A DNA stretch of 64,000 bases from Tubulanus polymorphus (Eukaryota; Nemertea; Palaeonemertea; Tubulaniformes; Tubulanidae). A program made the translations under genes and the position numbers. The stretch spans positions 1 to 64,000 of the forward strand of contig NW_027437459.1 in the NCBI RefSeq assembly GCF_964204645.1. Reading direction: 5' to 3'. Shown here piece by piece: positions 23,356-37,838 of the stretch (positions are counted from its first letter, which is position 1; every line of letters starts with the position of its first letter). Below the pieces are notes generated by a model. The model did not search any database. It was not told where the DNA came from and saw nothing but the letters and a program-made list of their open reading frames with translations.

Positions 23356-26300
23356 AGATGACGAGTTCTATCTTAATTTATGGGTTAGGGTGTACTGAAC
23401 TGATTTCAAATAGATAGGTTGAAAGATTAAGAATTTTCTGGCTATTTATGCTCCTGAAGATGATGGACTCGATCTGAAATGATAGGTTAAGGTAAACTGA
23501 ACTGATTTCGAGCAGATGGACTGAAAGATACAGATTTTTTTTGCAAAATAGGGTCCTAAAGATGATGAATTCTATCTTAATTGATGGGTTAGGGTGAACT
23601 GAACTGATTTCAAATAGATAGGTGGAAAGAATCAGAATTTTCTGGCTGCCTTTGGTTCTGAAGATGATGGACTCAATCTGAAAAGATGGGCTAAGGCGTA
23701 TTGAACTGATTTCAAATAGATAGGTGGAAAGATTAAGAATTTTCTGGCTATTTATGCTCCTGAAGATGATGGACTCGATCTGAAATGATAGGTTAAGGTA
23801 GACTGAACTGATTCTGAATAGATGGACTGAAAAATACAGATTTTTCTTGCAAAATAGGGTCCTAAAGATGATGAGTTCTATCTTAATTGATGGGTTAGGG
23901 TGTACTGAACTGATTTCAAATAGATAGGTTGAAAGAATCAGAATTTTCTGGCTGCTTTTGGTTCTGAAGATGATGGATTCAATCTGAAAAGATGGGCTAA
24001 GGCGTATTGAACTGATTTCAAATAGATAGGTGGAAAGATTAAGAATTTTCTGGCTATTTATGCTCCTGAAGATGATGGACTTGATCTGAAATGATAGGTT
24101 AAGGTAAACTGAACTGATTTCGAGTAGATGGACTGAAAGATACAGATTTTTCTTGCAAAATAGGGTCCTAAAGATGATGAAATCTATCTTAATTGATGGG
24201 TTAGGGTGTACTGAACTGATTTCAAATAGATAGGTGGAAAGATTAAGAATTTTCTGGCTATTTATGCTCCTGAAGATGATGGACTCGATCTGAAATGATA
24301 GGTTAAGGTAAACTGAACTGATTTCGAGCAGATCGACTGAAAGATACAGATTTTTCTTGCAAAATAGGGTCCTAAGGATGATGAATTCTATCTTAATTGA
24401 TGGGTTAGGGTGAACTGAACTGATTTCAAATAGATAGGTGGAAAGAATCAGAATTTTCTGGCTGCCTTTGGTTCTGAAGATGATGGACTCAATCTGAAAA
24501 GATGGGCTAAGGCGTATTGAACTGATTTCAAATAGATAGGTGGAAAGATTAAGAATTTTCTGGCTATTTATGCTCCTGAAGATGATTGACTCGATCTGAA
24601 ATGATAGGTTAGGTAGACTGAACTGATTTCGAGTAGATGGACTGAAAGATACAGATTTTTCTTGCAAAATAGGGTCCTAAAGATGATGAGTTCTATCTTA
24701 ATTGATGGGTTAGGGTGTACTGAACTGATTTCAAATAGATAGGTGGAAAGATTAAGAATTTTCTGGTTATTTATGCTCCTGAAGATGATGGACTCGATCT
24801 GAAATGATAGGTTAAGGTAAACTGAACTGATTTCGAGTAGATGGACTGAAAGATACAGATTTTTCTTGCAAAACAGGGTCCTAAAGATGATGAATTCTAT
24901 CTTAATTGATGGGTTAAGGCGTATTGAACTGATTTCAAATAGATAGGTGGAAAGAATCAGAATTTTCTGGCTGTCTTTGGTTCTGAAGATGATGGACTCA
25001 ATCTGAAAAGATGGGCTAAGGCGTATTGAACTGATTTCAAATAGATAGGTGGAAAGATTAAGAATTTTCTGGCTATTTATGCTCCTGAAGATGATGGACT
25101 CGATCTGAAATGATAGGTTAAGGTAAACTGAACTGATTTCGAGTAGATGGACTGAAAGATACAAATTTTTCTTGCGAAATAGGGTCCTAAAGATGATGAA
25201 TTCTATCTTAATTGATGGGTTAGGGTGTACTGAACTGATTTCAAATAGATAGGTGGAAAGATTAAGAATTTTCTGGCTATTTATGCTCCTGAAGATGATG
25301 GACTCGATCTGAAATGATAGGTTAAGGTAGACTGAACTGATTCTGAATAGATGGACTGAAAGATACAGATTTTTCTTGCAAAATAGGGTCCTAAAGATGA
25401 TGAGTTCTATCTTAATTGATGGGTTAGGGTGTACTGAACTGATTTCAAATAGATAGGTGGAAAGATTAAGAATTTTCTGGCTATTTATGCTCCTGAAGAT
25501 GATGGACTCGATCTGAAATGATAGGTTAAGGAAAACTGAACTGATTTCGAGTAGATGGACTGAAAGATACAGATTTTTCTTGCAAAATAGGGTCCTAAAG
25601 ATGATGAATTCTATCTTAATTGATGGGTTAGGGTGTACTGAACTGATTTCAAATAGATAGGTTGAAAGAATCAGAATTTTCTGGCTGCTTTTGGTTCTGA
25701 AGATGATGGATTCAATCTGAAAAGATGTGTTAAGGCGTATTGAACTGATTTCAAATAGATAGGTGGAAAGATTAAGAATTTTCTGGCTATTTATGCTCCT
25801 GAAGATGATGGACTCATCTGAAATGATAGGTTAAGGTAAACTGAACTGATTTCGAGCAGATGGACTGAAAGATACAGATTTTTCTTGCAAAATAGGGTCC
25901 TAAAGATGATGAATTCTATCTTAATTGATGGGTTAGGGTGAACTGAACTGATTTCAAATAGATAGGTGGAAAGAATCAGAATTTTCTGGCTGCCTTTGGT
26001 TCTGAAGATGATGGACTCAATCTGAAAAGATGGGCTAAGGCGAATTGAACTGATTTCAAATAGATAGGTGGAAAGATTAAGAATTTTCTGGCTATTTATG
26101 CTCCTGAAGATGATGGACTCGATCTGAAATGATAGGTTAAGGTAAACTGAACTGATTTCGAGCAGATGGACTGAAAGATACAGATTTTTTTTGCAAAATA
26201 GGGTCCTAAAGATGATGAATTCTATCTTAATTGATGGGTTAGGGTGAACTGAACTGATTTCAAATAGATAGGTGGAAAGAATCAGAATTTTCTGGCTGCC

Positions 26301-26821
26301 TTTGGTTCTGAAGATGATGGACTCAATCTGAAAAGATGGGCTAAGGCGTATTGAACTGATTTCAAATAGATAGGTGGAAAGATTAAGAATTTTCTGGCTA
26401 TTTATGCTCCTGAAGATGATGGACTCGATCTGAAATGATAGGTTAAGGTAGACTGAACTGATTCTGAATAGATGGACTGAAAGATACAGATTTTTCTTGC
26501 AAAATAGGGTCCTAAAGATGATGAGTTCTATCTTAATTGATGGGTTAGGGTGTACTGAACTGATTTCAAATAGATAGGTTGAAAGAATCAGAATTTTCTG
26601 GCTGCTTTTGGTTCTGAAGATGATGGATTCAATCTGAAAAGATGTGTTAAGGCGTATTGAACTGATTTAAAATAGATAGGTGGAAAGATTAAGAATTTTC
26701 TGGCTATTTATGCTCCTGAAGATGATGGACTCGATCTGAAATGATAGGTTAAGGTAAACTGAACTGATTTCGAGTAGATGGACTTAAAGATACAGATTTT
26801 TCTTGCAAAATAGGGTCCTAA
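23356..26821 (+). repeat. 3,466-bp tandem higher-order repeat, copy 1
   Basis: Unit order: D T1 T2b D T1(-1) D T* D D T2(-1) T1 T1 T2. The first D has GATGACGAG and ATTTATGGG; the second D has GATGAAATC and GCAGATCGAC. The next copy starts at 26,822 with the same rare variants. The period is 34x102-2, not a multiple of 3. Confidence 0.92.
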
Positions 26822-29800
26822 AGATGACGAGTTCTATCTTAATTTATGGGTTAGGGTGTACTGAACTGATTTCAAATAGATAGGTTGAAAGATTAAGAAT
26901 TTTCTGGCTATTTATGCTCCTGAAGATGATGGACTCGATCTGAAATGATAGGTTAAGGTAAACTGAACTGATTTCGAGCAGATGGACTGAAAGATACAGA
27001 TTTTTTTTGCAAAATAGGGTCCTAAAGATGATGAATTCTATCTTAATTGATGGGTTAGGGTGAACTGAACTGATTTCAAATAGATAGGTGGAAAGAATCA
27101 GAATTTTCTGGCTGCCTTTGGTTCTGAAGATGATGGACTCAATCTGAAAAGATGGGCTAAGGCGTATTGAACTGATTTCAAATAGATAGGTGGAAAGATT
27201 AAGAATTTTCTGGCTATTTATGCTCCTGAAGATGATGGACTCGATCTGAAATGATAGGTTAAGGTAGACTGAACTGATTCTGAATAGATGGACTGAAAAA
27301 TACAGATTTTTCTTGCAAAATAGGGTCCTAAAGATGATGAGTTCTATCTTAATTGATGGGTTAGGGTGTACTGAACTGATTTCAAATAGATAGGTTGAAA
27401 GAATCAGAATTTTCTGGCTGCTTTTGGTTCTGAAGATGATGGATTCAATCTGAAAAGATGGGCTAAGGCGTATTGAACTGATTTCAAATAGATAGGTGGA
27501 AAGATTAAGAATTTTCTGGCTATTTATGCTCCTGAAGATGATGGACTTGATCTGAAATGATAGGTTAAGGTAAACTGAACTGATTTCGAGTAGATGGACT
27601 GAAAGATACAGATTTTTCTTGCAAAATAGGGTCCTAAAGATGATGAAATCTATCTTAATTGATGGGTTAGGGTGTACTGAACTGATTTCAAATAGATAGG
27701 TGGAAAGATTAAGAATTTTCTGGCTATTTATGCTCCTGAAGATGATGGACTCGATCTGAAATGATAGGTTAAGGTAAACTGAACTGATTTCGAGCAGATC
27801 GACTGAAAGATACAGATTTTTCTTGCAAAATAGGGTCCTAAGGATGATGAATTCTATCTTAATTGATGGGTTAGGGTGAACTGAACTGATTTCAAATAGA
27901 TAGGTGGAAAGAATCAGAATTTTCTGGCTGCCTTTGGTTCTGAAGATGATGGACTCAATCTGAAAAGATGGGCTAAGGCGTATTGAACTGATTTCAAATA
28001 GATAGGTGGAAAGATTAAGAATTTTCTGGCTATTTATGCTCCTGAAGATGATTGACTCGATCTGAAATGATAGGTTAGGTAGACTGAACTGATTTCGAGT
28101 AGATGGACTGAAAGATACAGATTTTTCTTGCAAAATAGGGTCCTAAAGATGATGAGTTCTATCTTAATTGATGGGTTAGGGTGTACTGAACTGATTTCAA
28201 ATAGATAGGTGGAAAGATTAAGAATTTTCTGGTTATTTATGCTCCTGAAGATGATGGACTCGATCTGAAATGATAGGTTAAGGTAAACTGAACTGATTTC
28301 GAGTAGATGGACTGAAAGATACAGATTTTTCTTGCAAAACAGGGTCCTAAAGATGATGAATTCTATCTTAATTGATGGGTTAAGGCGTATTGAACTGATT
28401 TCAAATAGATAGGTGGAAAGAATCAGAATTTTCTGGCTGTCTTTGGTTCTGAAGATGATGGACTCAATCTGAAAAGATGGGCTAAGGCGTATTGAACTGA
28501 TTTCAAATAGATAGGTGGAAAGATTAAGAATTTTCTGGCTATTTATGCTCCTGAAGATGATGGACTCGATCTGAAATGATAGGTTAAGGTAAACTGAACT
28601 GATTTCGAGTAGATGGACTGAAAGATACAAATTTTTCTTGCGAAATAGGGTCCTAAAGATGATGAATTCTATCTTAATTGATGGGTTAGGGTGTACTGAA
28701 CTGATTTCAAATAGATAGGTGGAAAGATTAAGAATTTTCTGGCTATTTATGCTCCTGAAGATGATGGACTCGATCTGAAATGATAGGTTAAGGTAGACTG
28801 AACTGATTCTGAATAGATGGACTGAAAGATACAGATTTTTCTTGCAAAATAGGGTCCTAAAGATGATGAGTTCTATCTTAATTGATGGGTTAGGGTGTAC
28901 TGAACTGATTTCAAATAGATAGGTGGAAAGATTAAGAATTTTCTGGCTATTTATGCTCCTGAAGATGATGGACTCGATCTGAAATGATAGGTTAAGGAAA
29001 ACTGAACTGATTTCGAGTAGATGGACTGAAAGATACAGATTTTTCTTGCAAAATAGGGTCCTAAAGATGATGAATTCTATCTTAATTGATGGGTTAGGGT
29101 GTACTGAACTGATTTCAAATAGATAGGTTGAAAGAATCAGAATTTTCTGGCTGCTTTTGGTTCTGAAGATGATGGATTCAATCTGAAAAGATGTGTTAAG
29201 GCGTATTGAACTGATTTCAAATAGATAGGTGGAAAGATTAAGAATTTTCTGGCTATTTATGCTCCTGAAGATGATGGACTCATCTGAAATGATAGGTTAA
29301 GGTAAACTGAACTGATTTCGAGCAGATGGACTGAAAGATACAGATTTTTCTTGCAAAATAGGGTCCTAAAGATGATGAATTCTATCTTAATTGATGGGTT
29401 AGGGTGAACTGAACTGATTTCAAATAGATAGGTGGAAAGAATCAGAATTTTCTGGCTGCCTTTGGTTCTGAAGATGATGGACTCAATCTGAAAAGATGGG
29501 CTAAGGCGAATTGAACTGATTTCAAATAGATAGGTGGAAAGATTAAGAATTTTCTGGCTATTTATGCTCCTGAAGATGATGGACTCGATCTGAAATGATA
29601 GGTTAAGGTAAACTGAACTGATTTCGAGCAGATGGACTGAAAGATACAGATTTTTTTTGCAAAATAGGGTCCTAAAGATGATGAATTCTATCTTAATTGA
29701 TGGGTTAGGGTGAACTGAACTGATTTCAAATAGATAGGTGGAAAGAATCAGAATTTTCTGGCTGCCTTTTGTTCTGAAGATGATGGACTCAATCTGAAAA

Positions 29801-30287
29801 GATGGGCTAAGGCGTATTGAACTGATTTCAAATAGATAGGTGGAAAGATTAAGAATTTTCTGGCTATTTATGCTCCTGAAGATGATGGACTCGATCTGAA
29901 ATGATAGGTTAAGGTAGACTGAACTGATTCTGAATAGATGGACTGAAAAATACAGATTTTTCTTGCAAAATAGGGTCCTAAAGATGATGAGTTCTATCTT
30001 AATTGATGGGTTAGGGTGTACTGAACTGATTTCAAATAGATAGGTTGAAAGAATCAGAATTTTCTGGCTGCTTTTGGTTCTGAAGATGATGGATTCAATC
30101 TGAAAAGATGGGCTAAGGCGTATTGAACTGATTTCAAATAGATAGGTGGAAAGATTAAGAATTTTCTGGCTATTTATGCTCCTGAAGATGATGGACTTGA
30201 TCTGAAATGATAGGTTAAGGTAAACTGAACTGATTTCGAGTAGATGGACTGAAAGATACAGATTTTTCTTGCAAAACAGGGTCCTAA
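26822..30287 (+). repeat. 3,466-bp tandem higher-order repeat, copy 2
   Basis: Unit order: D T1 T2b D T1(-1) D T* D D T2(-1) T1 T1 T2b. It matches copy 1 until about 30,111, where the last trimer has GGGCTAAGG (T2b) instead of TGTGTTAAGG (T2). From 27,841 it is also the duplicate of the window start. Confidence 0.92.
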
Positions 30288-31567
30288 AGATGATGAATTC
30301 TATCTTAATTGATGGGTTAAGGCGTATTGAACTGATTTCAAATAGATAGGTGGAAAGAATCAGAATTTTCTGGCTGCCTTTGGTTCTGAAGATGATGGAC
30401 TCAATCTGAAAAGATGGGCTAAGGCGTATTGAACTGATTTCAAATAGATAGGTGGAAAGATTAAGAATTTTCTGGCTATTTATGCTCCTGAAGATGATGG
30501 ACTCGATCTGAAATGATAGGTTAAGGTAAACTGAACTGATTTCGAGTAGATGGACTGAAAGATACAAATTTTTCTTGCAAAATAGGGTCCAAAAGATGAT
30601 GAATTCTATCTTAATTGATGGGTTAGGGTGTACTGAACTGATTTCAAATAGATAGGTTGAAAGAATCAGAATTTTCTGGCTGCTTTTGGTTCTGAAGATG
30701 ATGGATTCAATCTGAAAAGATGTGTTAAGGCGTATTGAACTGATTTCAAATAGATAGGTGGAAAGATTAAGAATTTTCTGGCTATTTATGCTCCTGAAGA
30801 TGATGGACTCGATCTGAAATGATAGGTTAAGGTGGACTGAACTGATTCTGAATAGATGGACTGAAAGATACAGATTTTTCTTGCAAATTAGGGTCCTAAA
30901 GATGATGAGTTCTATCTTAATTGATGGCTTAGGGTGTACTGAACTGATTTCAAATAGATAGGTGGAAAGATTAAGAATTTTCTGGCTATTTATGCTCCTG
31001 AAGATGATGGACTCGATCTGAAATGATAGGTTAAGGTAAACTGAACTGATTTCGAGTAGATGGACTGAAAGATACAGATTTTTCTTGCAAAATAGGGTCC
31101 TAAAGATGATGAATTCTATCTTAATTGATGGGTTAGGGTGTACTGAACTGATTTCAAATAGATAGGTTGAAAGAATCAGAATTTTCTGGCTGCTTTTGGT
31201 TCTGAAGATGATGGATTCAATCTGAAAAGATGTGTTAAGGCGTATTGAACTGATTTAAAATAGATAGGTGGAAAGATTAAGAATTTTCTGGCTATTTATG
31301 CTCCTGAAGATGATGGACTCGATCTGAAATGATAGGTTAAGGTAAACTGAACTGATTTCGAGTAGATGGACTGAAAGATACAGATTTTTTCTTGCAAAAT
31401 AGGGTCCTAAAGATGATGAGTTCTATCTTAATTGATGGGTTAGGGTGTACTGAACGGATTTCAAATAGATAGGTTGAAAGATTAAGAATTTTCTGGCTAT
31501 TTATGCTCCTGAAGATGATGGACTCGATCTGAAATGATAGGTTAAGGTAAACTGAACTGATTTCGAG
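27841..31567 (+). repeat. Distant near-perfect copy of bases 1-3,727
   Basis: Line-by-line comparison at a constant offset of 27,840 bp shows a single difference in 3,727 bp (849 T against 28,689 G). The match includes all rare variants and both -1 and the +1 indels. The match ends at 3,728 / 31,568 (GAGCAG against GAGTAG). The pair must be a very recent duplication or conversion, or an assembly duplication. Confidence 0.93.
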
Positions 31568-34500
31568 TAGATGGACTGAAAGATACAGATTTTTTCTTGC
31601 AAAATAGGGTCCTAAAGATGATGAGTTCTATCTTAATTGATGGGTTAGGGTGTACTGAACGGATTTCAAATAGATAGGTGGAAAGATTAAGAATTTTCTG
31701 GCTATTTATGCTCCTGAAGATGATGGACTCGATCTGAAATGATAGGTTAAGGTGGACTGAACTGATTCTGAATAGATGGACTGAAAGATACAGATTTTTC
31801 TTGCAAATTAGGGTCCTAAAGATGATGAGTTCTATCTTAATTGATGGCTTAGGGTGTACTGAACTGATTTCAAATAGATAGGTGGAAAGATTAAGAATTT
31901 TCTGGCTATTTATGCTCCTGAAGATGATGGACTCGATCTGAAATGATAGGTTAAGGTAAACTGAACTGATTTCGAGTAGATGGACTGAAAGATACAGATT
32001 TTTCTTGCAAAATAGGGTCCTAAAGATGATGAATTCTATCTTAATTGATGGGTTAGGGTGTACTGAACTGATTTCAAATAGATAGGTTGAAAGAATCAGA
32101 ATTTTCTGGCTGCTTTTGGTTCTGAAGATGATGGATTCAATCTGAAAAGATGTGTTAAGGCGTATTGAACTGATTTAAAATAGATAGGTGGAAAGATTAA
32201 GAATTTTCTGGCTATTTATGCTCCTGAAGATGATGGACTCGATCTGAAATGATAGGTTAAGGTAAACTGAACTGATTTCGAGTAGATGGACTGAAAGATA
32301 CAGATTTTTTCTTGCAAAATAGGGTCCTAAAGATGATGAGTTCTATCTTAATTGATGGGTTAGGGTGTACTGAACGGATTTCAAATAGATAGGTTGAAAG
32401 ATTAAGAATTTTCTGGCTATTTATGCTCCTGAAGATGATGGACTCGATCTGAAATGATAGGTTAAGGTAAACTGAACTGATTTCGAGCAGATGGACTGAA
32501 AGATACAGATTTTTCTTGCAAAATAGGGTCCTAAAGATGATGAATTCTATCTTAATTGATGGGTTAGGGTGAACTGAACTGATTTCAAATAGATAGGTGG
32601 AAAGATTAAGAATTTTCTGGTTATTTATGCTCCTGAAGATGATGGACTCGATCTGAAATGATAGGTTAAGGTAAACTGAACTGATTTCGAGTAGATGGAC
32701 TGAAAGATACAGATTTTTCTTGCAAAACAGGGTCCTAAAGATGATGAATTCTATCTTAATTGATGGGTTAAGGCGTATTGAACTGATTTCAAATAGATAG
32801 GTGGAAAGAATCAGAATTTTCTGGCTGCCTTTGGTTCTGAAGATGATGGACTCAATCTGAAAAGATGGGCTAAGGCGTATTGAACTGATTTCAAATAGAT
32901 AGGTGGAAAGATTAAGAATTTTCTGGCTATTTATGCTCCTGAAGATGATGGACTCGATCTGAAATGATAGGTTAAGGTAAACTGAACTGATTTCGAGTAG
33001 ATGGACTGAAAGATACAAATTTTTCTTGCAAAATAGGGTCCAAAAGATGATGAATTCTATCTTAATTGATGGGTTAGGGTGTACTGAACTGATTTCAAAT
33101 AGATAGGTTGAAAGAATCAGAATTTTCGGGCTGCTTTTGGTTCTGAAGATGATGGATTCAATCTGAAAAGATGTGTTAAGGCGTATTGAACTGATTTCAA
33201 ATAGATAGGTGGAAAGATTAAGAATTTTCTGGCTATTTATGCTCCTGAAGATGATGGACTCGATCTGAAATGATAGGTTAAGGTAGACTGAACTGATTCT
33301 GAATAGATGGACTGAAAGATACAGATTTTTCTTGCAAAATAGGGTCCTAAAGATGATGAGTTCTATCTTAATTGATGGCTTAGGGTGTACTGAACTGATT
33401 TCAAATAGATAGGTGGAAAGATTAAGAATTTTCTGGCTATTTATGCTCCTGAAGATGATGGACTCGATCTGAAATGATAGGTTAAGGTAAACTGAACTGA
33501 TTTCGAGTAGATGGACTGAAAGATACAGATTTTTCTTGCAAAATAGGGTCCTAAAGATGATGAATTCTATCTTAATTGATGGGTTAGGGTGTACTGAACT
33601 GATTTCAAATAGATAGGTTGAAAGAATCAGAATTTTCTGGCTGCTTTTGGTTCTGAAGATGATGGATTCAATCTGAAAAGATGTGTTAAGGCGTATTGAA
33701 CTGATTTAAAATAGATAGGTGGAAAGATTAAGAATTTTCTGGCTATTTATGCTCCTGAAGATGATGGACTCGATCTGAAATGATAGGTTAAGGTAAACTG
33801 AACTGATTTCGAGTAGATGGACTGAAAGATACAGATTTTTTCTTGCAAAATAGGGTCCTAAAGATGATGAGTTCTATCTTAATTGATGGGTTAGGGTGTA
33901 CTGAACTGATTTCAAATAGATAGGTTGAAAGATTAAGAATTTTCTGGCTATTTATGCTCCTGAAGATGATGGACTCGATCTGAAATGATAGGTTAAGGTA
34001 AACTGAACTGATTTCGAGTAGATGGACTGAAAGATACAGATCTTTCTTGCAAAATAGGGTCCTAAAGATGATGAATTCTATCTTAATTGATGGGTTAGGG
34101 TGAACTGAACTGATTTCAAATAGATAGGTGGAAAGAATCAGAATTTTCTGGCTGCCTTTGGTTCTGAAGATGATGGACTCAATCTGAAAAGATGGGCTAA
34201 GGCGTATTGAACTGATTTCAAATAGATAGGTGGAAAGATTAAGAATTTTCTGGCTATTTATGCTCCTGAGGATGATGCACTCGATCTGAAATGATAGGTT
34301 AAGGTAGACTGAACTGATTTCGAGTAGATGGACTGAAAGATACAGATTTTTCTTGCAAAATAGGGTCCTAAAGATGATGAATTCTATCTTAATTGATGGG
34401 TAAGGGTGTACTGAACTGATTTCAAATAGATAGGTTGAAAGAATCGGAATTTTCTGGCTGCTTTTGGTTCTGAAGATGATGGATTCAATCTGAAAAGATG

Positions 34501-34881
34501 TGTTAAGGCGCATTGAACTGATTTCAAATAGATAGGTGGAAAGATTAAGAATTTTCTGGCTATTTATGCTCCTGAAGATGATGGACTCGATCTGAAATGA
34601 TAGGTTAAGGTAAACTGAACTGATTTCGAGTAGATGGACTGAAAGATACAGATTTTTCTTGCAAAATAGGGTCCTAAAGATGATGAATTCTATCTTAATT
34701 GATGGGTTAGGGTGTACTGAACTGATTTCAAATAGATAGGTGGAAAGATTAAGAATTTTCTGGCTATTTATGCTCCTGAAGATGATGGACTCGATCTGAA
34801 ATGATAGGTTAAGGTAAACTGAACTGATTTCGAGCAGATGGACTGAAAGATACAGATTTTTCTTGCAAAATAGGGTCCTAA
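30288..34881 (+). repeat. Array block with 920-bp local duplication
   Basis: Unit order: T* T2 D T2(+1) D(+1) D D T2(+1) D D T* T2 D T2(+1) D T1 T2 D. The stretch 30,900-31,819 (D T2 D D, 920 bp) begins to repeat at 31,820, and GCAAATTAGGG and GGTGGAC recur 920 bp apart. The D at 31,411 carries a six-T insertion in C that is usually found only in T2 units, which marks the junction. Confidence 0.9.
32739..34677 (+). repeat. 1,939-bp core module, copy 4
   Basis: Same unit order, length and markers. It is flanked on both sides by dimers. Confidence 0.92.
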
Positions 34882-35288
34882 AGATGATGAATTCTATCTT
34901 AATTGATGGGTTAGGGTGAACTGAACTGATTTCAAATAGATAGGTTGAAAGAATCAGAATTTTCTGGCTGCTTTTGGTTCTGAAGATGATGGATTCAATC
35001 TGAAAAGATGGGCTAAGGCGTATTGAACTTATTTCAAATAGATAGGTGGAAATATTAAGAATTTTCTGGCTGCTTTTGGTTCTGAAGATAATGGATTCAA
35101 TCTGAAAAGATGTGTTAAGGCGTATTGAACTGATTTCAAATAGATAGGTGCAAAGATTAAGAATTTTCTAGCTATTTATGCTCCTGAAGATGATTGACTC
35201 GATCTGAAATGATAGGTTAGGTAGACTGAACTGATTTCGAGTAGATGGACTGAAAGATACAGATTTTTCTTGCAAAATAGGGTCCTAA
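34882..35288 (+). repeat. Tetramer unit Q, copy 5
   Basis: Same composition and markers; 19,277 bp after the Q at 15,605. No Q is present from 35,289 to the window end. Confidence 0.93.
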
Positions 35289-37838
35289 AGATGATGAGTT
35301 CTATCTTAATTGATGGGTTAGGGTGTACTGAACTGATTTCATATAGATTGGTTGAAAGAATCAGAATTTTCTGGCTGCTTTTGGTTCTGAAGATGATGGA
35401 TTCAATCTGAAAAGATGTGTTAAGGCGTATTGAACTGATTTCAAATAGATAGGTGGAAAGATTAAGAATTTTCTGGCTATTTATGCTCCTGAAGATGATG
35501 GACTCATCTGAAATGATAGGTTAAGGTAAACTGAACTGATTTCGAGCAGATGGACTGAAAGATACAGATTTTTCTTGCAAAATAGGGTCCTAAAGATGAT
35601 GAATTCTATCTTAATTGATGGGTTAGGGTGAACTGAACTGATTTCAAATAGATAGGTGGAAAGAATCAGAATTTTCTGGCTGCCTTTGGTTCTGAAGATG
35701 ATGGACTCAATCTGAAAAGATGGGCTAAGGCGAATTGAACTGATTTCAAATAGATAGGTGGAAAGATTAAGAATTTTCTGGCTATTTATGCTCCTGAAGA
35801 TGATGGACTCGATCTGAAATGATAGGTTAAGGTAAACTGAACTGATTTCGAGCAGATGGACTGAAAGATACAGATTTTTTTTGCAAAATAGGGTCCTAAA
35901 GATGATGAATTCTATCTTAATTGATGGGTTAGGGTGAACTGAACTGATTTCAAATAGATAGGTGGAAAGAATCAGAATTTTCTGGCTGCCTTTGGTTCTG
36001 AAGATGATGGACTCAATCTGAAAAGATGGGCTAAGGCGTATTGAACTGATTTCAAATAGATAGGTGGAAAGATTAAGAATTTTCTGGCTATTTATGCTCC
36101 TGAAGATGATGGACTCGATCTGAAATGATAGGTTAAGGTAGACTGAACTGATTCTGAATAGATGGACTGAAAGATACAGATTTTTCTTGCAAAATAGGGT
36201 CCTAAAGATGATGAGTTCTATCTTAATTGATGGGTTAGGGTGTACTGAACTGATTTCAAATAGATAGGTTGAAAGAATCAGAATTTTCTGGCTGCTTTTG
36301 GTTCTGAAGATGATGGATTCAATCTGAAAAGATGGGCTAAGGCGTATTGAACTGATTTCAAATAGATAGGTGGAAAGATTAAGAATTTTCTGGCTATTTA
36401 TGCTCCTGAAGATGATGGACTTGATCTGAAATGATAGGTTAAGGTAAACTGAACTGATTTCGAGTAGATGGACTGAAAGATACAGATTTTTCTTGCAAAA
36501 CAGGGTCCTAAAGATGATGAATTCTATCTTAATTGATGGGTTAATGCGTATTGAACTGATTTCAAATAGATAGGTGGAAAGAATCAGAATTTTCTGGCTG
36601 CCTTTGGTTCTGAAGATGATGGACTCAATCTGAAAAGATGGGCTAAGGCGTATTGAACTGATTTCAAATAGATAGGTGGAAAGATTAAGAATTTTCTGGC
36701 TATTTATGCTCCTGAAGATGATGGACTCGATCTGAAATGATAGGTTAAGGTAAACTGAACTGATTTCGAGTAGATGGACTGAAAGATACAAATTTTTCTT
36801 GCAAAATAGGGTCCAAAAGATGATGAATTCTATCTTAATTGATGGGTTAGGGTGTACTGAACTGATTTCAAATAGATAGGTTGAAAGAATCAGAATTTTC
36901 TGGCTGCTTTTGGTTCTGAAGATGATGGATTCAATCTGAAAAGATGTGTTAAGGCGTATTGAACTGATTTCAAATAGATAGGTGGAAAGATTAAGAATTT
37001 TCTGGCTATTTATGCTCCTGAAGATGATGGACTCGATCTGAAATGATAGGTTAAGGTGGACTGAACTGATTCTGAATAGATGGACTGAAAGATACAGATT
37101 TTTCTTGCAAAATAGGGTCCTAAAGATGATGAGTTCTATCTTAATTGATGGCTTAGGGTGTACTGAACTGATTTCAAATAGATAGGTGGAAAGATTAAGA
37201 ATTTTCTGGCTATTTATGCTCCTGAAGATGATGGACTCGATCTGAAATGATAGGTTAAGGTAAACTGAACTGATTTCGAGTAGATGGACTGAAAGATACA
37301 GATTTTTCTTGCAAAATAGGGTACTAAAGATGATGAATTCTATCTTAATTGATGGGTTAGGGTGTACTGAACTGATTTCAAATAGATAGGTTGAAAGAAT
37401 CAGAATTTTCTGGCTGCTTTTGGTTCTGAAGATGATGGATTCAATCTGAAAAGATGTGTTAAGGCGTATTGAACTGATTTCAAATAGATAGGTGGAAAGA
37501 TTAAGAATTTTCTGGCTATTTATGCTCCTGAAGATGATGGACTCGATCTGAAATGATAGGTTAAGGTAAACTGAACTGATTTCGAGTAGATGGACTGAAA
37601 GATACAGATTTTTTCTTGCAAAATAGGGTCCTAAAGATGATGAGTTCTATCTTAATTGATGGGTTAGGGTGTACTGAACGGATTTCAAATAGATAGGTTG
37701 AAAGATTAAGAATTTTCTGGCTATTTATGCTCCTGAAGATGATGGACTCGATCTGAAATGATAGGTTAAGGTAAACTGAACTGATTTCGAGCAGATGGAC
37801 TGAAAGATACAGATTTTTCTTGCAAAACAGGGTCCTAA

